From: Bryopsis sp. KO-2023
Lineage: Eukaryota > Chlorophyta > Ulvophyceae > Bryopsidales > Bryopsidaceae
Direction: 5' to 3'
Length of the DNA stretch: 64,000 nt
Assembly: GCA_030272585.1 (NCBI GenBank)
Contig: BSYQ01000004.1
Coordinates: forward strand, 2,666,001-2,730,000
Shown here piece after piece: positions 56,931-64,000 of this stretch (positions are counted from its first letter, which is position 1; every line of letters starts with the position of its first letter). Below the pieces are notes generated by a model that saw only the letters and a program-made list of their open reading frames with translations, was not told the DNA's origin and did no database searches. The translations under genes were made by a program, and so were the position numbers.

Positions 56931-59900
56931 CCCCTAACTACCCCCATGAACATCTCCGAGACCCCCGATCCGTCAACAAACGTAGTAAAGACGTATGTCG
57001 AATCAGAGGCTCTCGTAGAGCTCGACCAGCCCATGGAAAAAAACTCCTCAGTACCGTCCACCCCTTTCCGCAACACACGTGTCGTGTCGCGGAGGGTACC
57101 GGGGCGCAACTCATCTGCAGTCCATCCTGGAAGCGAGAAACCCCACCTACGACAAAGAAGCCATTGAAACTCATTACACAGATGATGCAAGGTCTTCAAG
57201 AGCTTAAAAACCAAACTTTTTCTTTGCTTTTGAGGGTTGAATCCAAGAAAAAAAAAGAGGACAGAACGATGTGGGGGATGATGAATCATCACTAGTGCTG
57301 CAAAAGATAATTGTTTTTGAAGTAATGTCTAACCTGTCCATGGCGTCACGCACAACTGATGCAAACAGGGTGGCGTCCCTGCCCGAGACTCGATGAGCCT
57401 GGAACGAGAACGTGTGGGAGGTGGTGACAACCTCCGTCAAAGGCCTGGCGCGCTCTGGATAGAGGATGCTCTGGACGACATCCTTCTCCTGATGGGTGAA
57501 GTGGTTCTCAAAACCACGCAAGGCCCTACATCCAAAGCGAGAGAAATCGTGTCGACTTCACGTAACAACAAACTTAATGTAGCCGATGCCAAACATTCAT
57601 ACTACTATTCCCACCTCTCCGCAATGATATCGTTCGCAATTGTCTCTCCCGCACTTCTCTTGATTCGTCCCGAGGCCACCCGCTTGATGATCCCTAATCG
57701 TCGCTCCACCCACATCTCGTTGTATCTCGAGCACCCTCCTCGTAAAGTCTCTTGCCTGTATCCAATGCAGATCATCCGATGAAGGTTGGATGTGCAAATA
57801 ATCGGTCCAAACAAGGCTTGTGCTCTCCTACGTTAGCAAAAGACAGTGTGAATCAATCCTTCAAAGATGTACCCATCGCGTCCCGGAAAGAGAGAACAAA
57901 AAGTCTTGAATAAAATCAAATGAATAACTTCACCTCAGATTTCGTGCAAAAAAGTTAGTACCTGGCATATCGGACCAAAGCCTCGTGGGCCTCACGAGCA
58001 CGCTCAAGGAAGACATCCATCGTGGGTGTCACTGATGCTCGGTGACTTGTGTAATGCCTTGCGGCAGTACACAAGTCTCTCCATGCCAACAGCTCATCTC
58101 GAAGGAGGGAGCCGTTGAACACGAATGCCTCGTAGCCCCTACACATGTTATAACAAAAAAGACCTTACAATAATGCGAATCTTCAGCTTTCAGCGATCTC
58201 GATTCATTTTATTCACCTTCTCCTCACCTAACAAAGAGCATGAGATCAAACATGTTCTCATACACGACGTCTGATGTAACGTCCACAAGGGTGCCATCAA
58301 AATCGGTTGGGAGATGCACCCCTGCAAGCGCCTGTCGGTAAGTCCGAAGAGACTCCTTCCTCTCCCTCGTCTTGAAACGTGCCTTGATCTTAAAAAGGAA
58401 CACAAACTTCAATGCTTTTCATTAAATACTTTGTTTTTCATGGCCCCTTGATACGAATAACTTATTTCCGCACGTAATAAAACAATATCAATCAAGTGAG
58501 TACTATTTATAATTTATTGATACATGGATACTATTTTCCTTTACCTGAGTCAGAAATCCCTTTACCAACCCGAGCATCATGAGGTGGCCAACACCAACCA
58601 CCTTCATGATGTCGGGGGTGAAGTACGTCAAGTCCATCAACACTGAAGCACCTCGGATATGTGCCTGCTCTGGTGTCAGGACATTGATATTCGCAAGGTC
58701 GGCGGCATGCATGTACTCGTCCCTGGTCCTATGCGAATCGCTGTCCGTGGGCCTCCACCAACGCGAAATCTAATCACAACGAAACATAAGTGGTCACGCA
58801 AACACACGCCTTGCTTGTCGAAAATCCACCGATGAACATTATAAACGCAATTCTTGTATTGTCGTTGACCATACACACCGGATCGCTCCGGCCCAACCAT
58901 CTCATCACGTCAATGTCATCATCGGTCCGCCTCGACGCCTCCAAGTAACCAAGATACCTGATGTCACACAAAAGATCACGTTACATCGTCGAACATGTGG
59001 CTTACATGGGTGACTCGTAATGCTTCAACGCACTAAGAATCACCTGTGTCCATTACACTCAGGGACCCATGTTGTCACCCCGTGACAGTCCGGACAATGG
59101 TTTATTCCCGCGTGGCCTCGAGCCATTACGATTTTTTGAAGCCACGGGGAATCACCTGCCACGGATGACAACACGGCGAAATGTTGCTCTTCACGCATGG
59201 AGAGCATCGCGTTGTCGCTCCTGCCGCCCCGAGCCGGCCACCACCCCCTCAAGCGAACGCCTTCTTTTCCGGGGATTAGCTTTTGGAAGTCCCTTACAAT
59301 AAGCTTTAAAAGGGCTTGGAGACTTCCAGGTTCCCTTGGCCCCGGCACAAGCAAAACGGGGTGATGATGCTCCCCCCTCATACGTTCCCCATCATGCATA
59401 TCATCTACGATTGAAAAACATGTAACAATGCACACAAGACGTTAAATCAACATCGAAAGAAGGTAACTTAAAGTATGTAAACGCAAGCAATATCCCAATT
59501 ACCGCATCGGAGAAAAAAAACTCCCATGCTATATGAGGTCTTTCGACCTGTAACTCCAAAAAAATCACCACCGAGTTCATAGAACCCGGTGGTGATTTTC
59601 GAGATGTCCGTTCCCGGAAGAAGGTCTTGCAGCTTGTCAAGGGCAGGGGTCATCTTAACCGAAAAAGAATTCACAGTGGCGTTCAATCGAGCCTTACAAA
59701 AATCAACGCTACTATGCATAATTTGCAAGACAGATTGAACACCAAAGTAAAATGCTCTCCTTTTTGGCTTGATGACCCCTTCTCCCTCAAACAAGGGAGT
59801 CTTGCATGCGAAGCAACATGCCTCCAGAGATACGGGTAGGCTGAAAAACAAAACAAGAAGTGACACACCACAAAATGGAGCATAAATATACACACAGAGG

Positions 59901-60143
59901 TCGTTTAACATTGCACAGAGAATGAAACACATCGTCTACCAATGCTGAAACATCGCACATTATAGGGTCTTTGACGACTTCACAAAATTAGCCACAAACC
60001 ACACAGAGTGTTACATCGCATAAATCTAAAAGGTAGCGCACAAAAATGCTAAAACATTGCAGTAACTAACTAGACTATCCCAATCGCATAACAATAGTTT
60101 TTCATCACCACCTCAAAATGCACAAAAAGTTAACTACAACGCA

Positions 60144-60172
60144 CACTACGAGAACAGCCTGGCTATACGATA
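60144..60172 (+). repeat. Left terminal inverted repeat of the inner CACTA element
   Basis: 29 bp, pairs with 63692-63720 with one mismatch; followed by a hairpin of TATACGATACG / CGTATCGTATA. Confidence 0.92.
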
Positions 60173-60305
60173 CGTTTTTTGTATCGTATACGGTACCATC
60201 TGTATAGCATGCAAGACAAAGTGTATCGTACGATACAAAACGTACCGCATACAATGGGTCAACCGCACTTTTGTTACGATACGTTTTTTGTATGGTATGA
60301 TAGCC

Positions 60306-60440
60306 GGAATGTAGCGTACGATGTTTTTGGAGAAACGACGTATGTCGTCTGGAATGTAGCGTACGATGTTTTTGGAGAAACATCGCACATTGGCTGGAAT
60401 GTAGCGTACGATGTATTGAGGGAAACGTCGATATCGCGAT
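60306..60440 (+). repeat. Three 45-bp subterminal repeats
   Basis: GGAATGTAGCGTACGATGT recurs at 60306, 60351 and 60396, followed by a TTTTTGGAGAAAC-like segment, best kept in the first two copies. It lies just inside the left terminus of the inner CACTA element. Confidence 0.85.
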
Positions 60441-60519
60441 ATCACTGTGCGATATCGCAGTGGGTGGAGTTGTGTCGTACACTGTTTACATGGAAATATA
60501 TGATAATACCAAGCATTCA

Positions 60520-60567
60520 ATGATATCCAGGACTCGAACCTGGTTGGACTGCCACCTGGCATATCAT
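60520..60567 (-). other. tRNA-like fold without anticodon arm (left copy)
   Basis: On the minus strand the 48 nt fold as a 7-bp acceptor-like stem (ATGATAT/ATATCAT), a short arm and a perfect T arm (CCAGG TTCGAGT CCTGG). The T arm contains an exact Pol III B box, GGTTCGAGTCC. D and anticodon arms are absent, so it is not a working tRNA. It points toward the left end of the inner CACTA element and overlaps the last codons of the cargo gene. Confidence 0.55.
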
Positions 60568-62833
60568 CTGTACAGTCTGCTTTTTTTCAAATACTCTTGA
60601 ACTGACACCAAAAAAGATGCACTGCCCCCTAAGAGTTCACATGCATTTGCCTGAACCCAGTCAAGAAGTGCTGTCTTGTCTTGTGCCTCCTCTTCAATTT
60701 TGATCGTTAGCATTCTACATGCAGCCAGCGTTGCCTCCCCGTGTTCATTGGAAGTTGTGTGGTGGCACAGTTGGCTCTTGCTCTCCTCCAATCCACTTCC
60801 TTAGAAGGAAACAGGGCAGGGTCTGGCAAAAAGCAATACCATTCGATAGATTTGGGTCACACCAAACAAAGAATTGAACATGCTTTACCTTGACCTCCAG
60901 AGTTCCTTCGACACAGAGTTGCCGGGTATCCACCTGAGAGCTGTGTACATTTGCGGTCCTGGTGATCACCCCACACGCACACACTGCCCAAAAACTGTTG
61001 GATCAACTGTTGCAGCAGCCTCGCCACACCACTCAGCAAAACAGTGTCTCCGCCACGGTGAGGATCCATAATGTCCTTGACTACCAAATACTGCAAACAA
61101 AGAAAGGAAAATACAACTATAAGGTTCACACAAAAAGAGCATATGCCGCCAAAAAAAAAGACACCTCGCCCAGTTTTTGTTGCATTGTGTCAAGCACACG
61201 CCACTCCTTTTTTTTGGCAGAAGTCTGCGATGCCTGCTTCCCTTGTTCTCCCTTTTATCCCGAACCTCAGCAACCGCTCCTCAAATTCTTGACTACCCAA
61301 CACCTTCACCCACCCACAAAAAATGAGAATGCTCCTCATTCCTTGTGTCAGGGTGCTGATGGCTCAACATAATTCAAACAAGCAAATCAAAACGAAAAAA
61401 TCACCCAGGAACTCTTAAACAACCCTTCCCAGCTTTTGAACTATGAGGAAAACATCTGTGCAATGTGTAGATTTGCCTAATTGGGGCAGAAGTTTGGGAA
61501 TCTCGAAATAAACTCATTCAGCAACAATAAACATCAATGCGATGGATCACTCTTTCGCAACAAGGAAAAACGAGAGGAAGCCCCACCTTGCTGTCCAGCT
61601 TCCATAGCAACTTCGTAGAGCTGTGTGACTTGTTTCATTCGTTCATCTGCAGGGAATGGCACCTGATGGAGCGAATCGATCAAGCGTCAAGAAAAGTAAG
61701 GGGCTATTTCGTCAATGCAAACATTCAAAATCACCTTGAAACAGCACATGCTTTTTCTCTTTTTGTTTTTTTTGGGGGGGGATGCAGAATGACGACTCAC
61801 TCTACTCAGCATGACTTGTGCATGTCCATGAAACTGGCTGGCCCCAGCTCTGGCCAGACAATTCCAGACAAACAAAGGATGATGGGCAAATCCGTGCAAC
61901 CCGTGAGCTTTGGATATCCATTCCAGGGATACACTCAAAAGATCCGCGACCTCAGCTCGAGTGAAATTAGGGGGATGGTGGTTCTTGAACAAAACGATAC
62001 CATGGGAGGGGGCACAGTATTTGAAGAGGTTTGATCCTTTGACCGCATGAGGCCGCCCTAAAATGCAGCCACTGAGAAAACTCACAAAATCTTCCCATCC
62101 GATAGTACCAGTTTCACTGTGTCGATGAGCAGCTGCATGCCTAACCTTGATGAAGGCTCACCTTCCAAAATCATCCACAGCTGTGAATTCCTTCAAGTTG
62201 CAGAAGTCGGATGTCAGACCGCCATTAGTAGGATCCAGGAGCCCATCTGTTCGTTTGAAACTCTGCGGCTTGTTGGTTCTCTCCTCATTGAACCAGGTCT
62301 GTTCCAAAGAGAACCGATTTGAAACGCTCACCACCAGCTGTTCATTGTCCTGAGCAAACCCTGATCAAAATGCAAGAAACCACATTCGATGCATGCACAT
62401 CCAAGCGCGCGTCGAATTTGGAACGCAGATTCTTGATCGCATGTGGATAATACGGCGGACAATCCGAGTCACTGGGAAACCAAATATATTTCCTTCGCGA
62501 CGTCCTAACCTCCACTTCGCAAAAATCCTCTATATCCATCAGCAGCAAACTCATGAAAAGTACTGGGACAATCTGGCTTCCTTGCTCAGCTTGGTGGCCT
62601 ACCTAAACATCCAACAAGTTTTCGATCTCCAGGTGGAGTTTATCCCTGATTGAATCAATACACTTACCAACCATCATAACCCCACAAAGGGCACTGGAGA
62701 CAAAACAGTCACCATTTTTCAAAGCACAGCAATTATCGCCAACCCTGACCTGGGACCTGGGACTTCGCAGTTTCGTGACGAAACAAACCCAGCAAAGCAA
62801 CCCATCAGCACTGGGAAATTCGTACAGGAGCGA
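60564..62833 (-). CDS. HIT-superfamily / galactose-1-phosphate uridylyltransferase-like gene carried by the CACTA element
   Basis: Several exons on the minus strand still join in phase: GFAQDNEQLV (near 62345), TWFNEERTNKPQSF ... DGLLDPTNGGLTSDFCN (62305-62160), a long exon ETGTIGWEDF ... VKGSNLFKYCAPSHGIVLFK ... LFVWNCLARAGASQFHGHAQ (62120-61800), VPFPADERMKQVTQLYEVAM (61660-61590), VVKDIMDPHRGGDTVLLSG (near 61070) and a last exon ending in a TGA at 60564. GASQFHGHAQ fits the GASQ-x-H-x-H-x-Q active-site motif of galactose-1-phosphate uridylyltransferase-like HIT proteins. Upstream exons near 62550-62420 (RKYIWFPSDSDCPPYYPH) and 62833-62670 probably belong to it; the start codon was not found. 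Introns are kept, so it was taken up as DNA, not as a cDNA. The substrate is unknown. Whether the whole frame is intact is not settled; exons at 61370-60870 are unclear. Confidence 0.5.
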
Positions 62834-63266
62834 CTTAAACCAGGAAAGACAGGGTACGGACGGGACCCTCACGCCATACCTCACGCGGTCGCGTTTGTTT
62901 TTTCTTGGGTTTTTTTGTTACTTCCCTGTGTCAAACCTACAGAAAAAACAAAAGAGCCCCAAAACCTGGAGAGGCGGTACCGCACAGCAAGGGTTAGCGA
63001 ACTTCGCAAAGGACTTCCATTTTTCCTTTGCTGCCGCAGGCCTGTCATTCGCAGTTCACGTTTTTCGCTTGCCGCCCTGTTCGTTTCTCTCCCGCTTAGT
63101 TCGTAGCCTCGACAGCAGCGGCAAGAAAAATGGTTCGAAAAATTACGGCGCAACGATGTTGCGATGAAAAATATAACATCAATCATTTCCCTCAATCATT
63201 ACATCCACCACCACAAAAGTGTTTCCTCGACGAGGAGTGCGGGGGAGACTGGAACGTGCGACACGA

Positions 63267-63319
63267 AAAGCGGTGGAGTTGGTCCACGATACTCAGAGGG
63301 TTCGACTCCCTCGCGCTTT
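63267..63319 (+). other. tRNA-like fold without anticodon arm (right copy)
   Basis: On the plus strand 53 nt fold as a 6-bp stem (AAAGCG/CGCTTT), an arm GTGGA-GTTGG-TCCAC and a perfect T arm (GAGGG TTCGACT CCCTC) that contains the B box GGTTCGACTCC. There is no room for an anticodon arm. It points toward the right end of the inner CACTA element, mirroring the left copy. Confidence 0.5.
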
Positions 63320-63691
63320 CCTACCTTTTCAGCACCCGGTCCCGGAAGATAGAGGTGTGGACGATACAAATAGGTGGGGATACCGCAGTGGGGTCTTCAC
63401 CGCACTGTGAGTGACATTTTCAAGAGGCGCAGTATCCCCCACCCAAAAAGGTTGGCAAAGAAGGCAACGGCTCTGCGGCTTGGACACCTGCTGCGTGCGA
63501 TGTTTTTCATCGTACGATACAGAATCAGCCGAAAGCAAAGGGATTTGTATCGTACGATAGGATATTTGTGTCGCACCACCGGGCTGTTCTCGTGCTTCAT
63601 ATCGTACCATATAACCGCCGCAGGTTCTTCTTATCGTACGATACAAAATCAGCTAAAAACTGGAAATTATATCGTACGATAGAATATTTTA

Positions 63692-63720
63692 TATCGTATA
63701 GGCAGGCTGTTCTCGTAGTG
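63692..63720 (-). repeat. Right terminal inverted repeat of the inner CACTA element
   Basis: Inverse of 60144-60172 with one mismatch; preceded inward by several TATCGTACGATA palindromes (for example 63545-63555, 63632-63642, 63670-63680). Confidence 0.92.
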
Positions 63721-64000
63721 GCATGTGTTACCTGCTCTCTTTCACGACGTCCCAGCAGTTCGTGCACATCACATACGCAAACTTCGACAGCTTGGAAACC
63801 CTCATAATTGTCTTGAACCTCGCCCACGTTCGAGGCATGCGACTGTTTGGCGCTATTGCACATAGCAGTCTCAACAATGCCTCAAACGTGGCTCGCGTCA
63901 TGCCCGAGGTCGTTTTCAGAGTGTACAAAATATACAACACCTACATTGTATAAAGGTTCGTTTACATCGTACACAAACTCAAACACATCGTGTAGGGGTC

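Larger units (their letters stand above)
60144..63720. mobile_element. Complete 3577-bp CACTA element carrying a host-like gene
   Basis: Left end 60144-60172 begins CACTACGAGAACAGCC. Right end 63692-63720 is its reverse complement with 28 of 29 positions identical. Directly outside both ends is the trinucleotide GCA (60141-60143 and 63721-63723), the 3-bp target duplication expected for CACTA (EnSpm). Both ends carry palindromic TATCGTACGATA words as subterminal repeats. No transposase exon is visible inside; the cargo is a HIT/uridylyltransferase-like gene, so it is non-autonomous. It sits in an intron of the outer element's transposase, just after a GTAACA donor, so it is the younger insertion. 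Confidence 0.9.
56252..63940 (-). pseudogene. tnp2-like CACTA transposase gene, disrupted (5' end outside window)
   Basis: Exons on the minus strand join in phase: 63940-63732, then 59840 to about 59590, 59404-59044, 58957-58879, 58769-58545, 58388-58228, 58138-57962, 57827-57615, 57525-57334 and 57146 onward. Landmarks: TRATFEALLRLLCAIAPNSR and CTNCWDVV (N-terminal tnp2 region), CCFACKTPLFEGE with PKRRAFYFGVQSVLQ, HHPVLLVPGPREPGSL, HCPDCHG, and RMICIGYRQETLRGG with YNEMWVERRLG. These follow the order seen in tnp2/Transposase_21 proteins. The exon starting at 57146 is broken by a hAT-type MITE at 56519-56930 and resumes at 56510, reading FFFVVDSEFEMRESHVVALV. The 3.9-kb first intron contains a second CACTA element. 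The C-terminal end past 56252 is unclear; 55864-56180 has further open minus-strand sequence. Confidence 0.72.
52792..64000. mobile_element. Outer CACTA/tnp2-like transposon (left end inside window, right end outside)
   Basis: The proposed left end starts CACTATGGGAAATTGCC and is followed at once by a palindrome built from TGCGATGT / ACATCGCA. The same octamer is frequent up to about 54080 (in reverse orientation after 53830), as expected for subterminal transposase-binding repeats. The body holds a tnp2-like transposase gene on the minus strand. Its 5' part leaves the window at 64000, so the matching right terminus and the 3-bp target duplication cannot be checked. The left boundary is an inference from the CACTA start and the likeness to the complete element at 60144-63720. 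Confidence 0.55.

Noticed and set aside
56524..57295. Cys-rich plus-strand frame (repeated LCCAQGQTCAAQ-like words)
   Set aside because: Produced by CTGTGC/CTGCAC repeats of the hAT MITE and antisense of a transposase exon.
63267..63319. A functional tRNA gene
   Set aside because: The T arm and B box are perfect but only about 23 nt separate the acceptor-like stem from the T arm, too few for D and anticodon arms. The same holds for 60520-60567.

Overview
The window is nuclear DNA of a eukaryote, most likely a green alga (Viridiplantae) that builds centrioles or flagella. Almost every gene is split by GT-AG introns rich in pyrimidine and poly-A/T runs. The CTP synthase and adenylate kinase read like plant proteins, secreted proteins carry SPPPP (extensin-like) blocks and a Cys module ending in GYCQ-TCGRC that I associate with green algae, and a rotatin gene implies basal bodies. 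I cannot name the species; a prasinophyte or an early-diverging streptophyte alga would both fit.

Layout of the single-copy part (1-52.4 kb): a minus-strand gene that splices a RING finger, a RanBP2 zinc finger and PUF-like repeats into one protein (<1-5158, 3' end outside the window); a secreted Pro-rich protein (+, 6280-8650); a THOC5-like mRNA-export subunit (-, 10315-13473) head to head with CTP synthase (+, 13913-16698); a 70-bp pogo/Tigger-type MITE (17259-17328); a CAP/SCP protein (+, 18216-20835); a very large rotatin gene (-, 22844-34692); a 3.8-kb low-complexity spacer; an F-box/LRR protein (-, 38488-at least 40474); adenylate kinase (-, 42133-44357) head to head with a large extracellular protein made of Cys modules, poly-Pro, about 13 copies of a 'PAPExEKGxLEYYFFELYEP' unit and two fasciclin domains (+, 44876-52384). 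Exon joints were chosen so that donor, acceptor and codon phase agree; for most of these genes every joint closes.

The last 11 kb (52.8-64 kb) is a nest of transposons. An outer CACTA/tnp2-like element starts near 52792 and runs off the right edge. It carries a 103-bp tandem array near its left end and a minus-strand, multi-exon tnp2-like transposase gene (56.3-63.9 kb). One transposase exon is interrupted by a 412-bp hAT-type MITE (56519-56930, 8-bp target duplication CCCCTAAC). One transposase intron holds a complete second CACTA element (60144-63720) with 29-bp inverted termini, a 3-bp target duplication GCA, no transposase of its own, and a multi-exon HIT/galactose-1-phosphate uridylyltransferase-like gene as cargo. 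Two tRNA-like folds lacking an anticodon arm face outward near its two ends.

Functionally the genes are mostly unrelated housekeeping and wall/surface genes. The two Pro-rich secreted proteins and perhaps the CAP protein would act at the cell surface. The strongest candidates for something new are the RING-RanBP2-PUF fusion and the gene-carrying CACTA element with its outward-facing tRNA-like folds.
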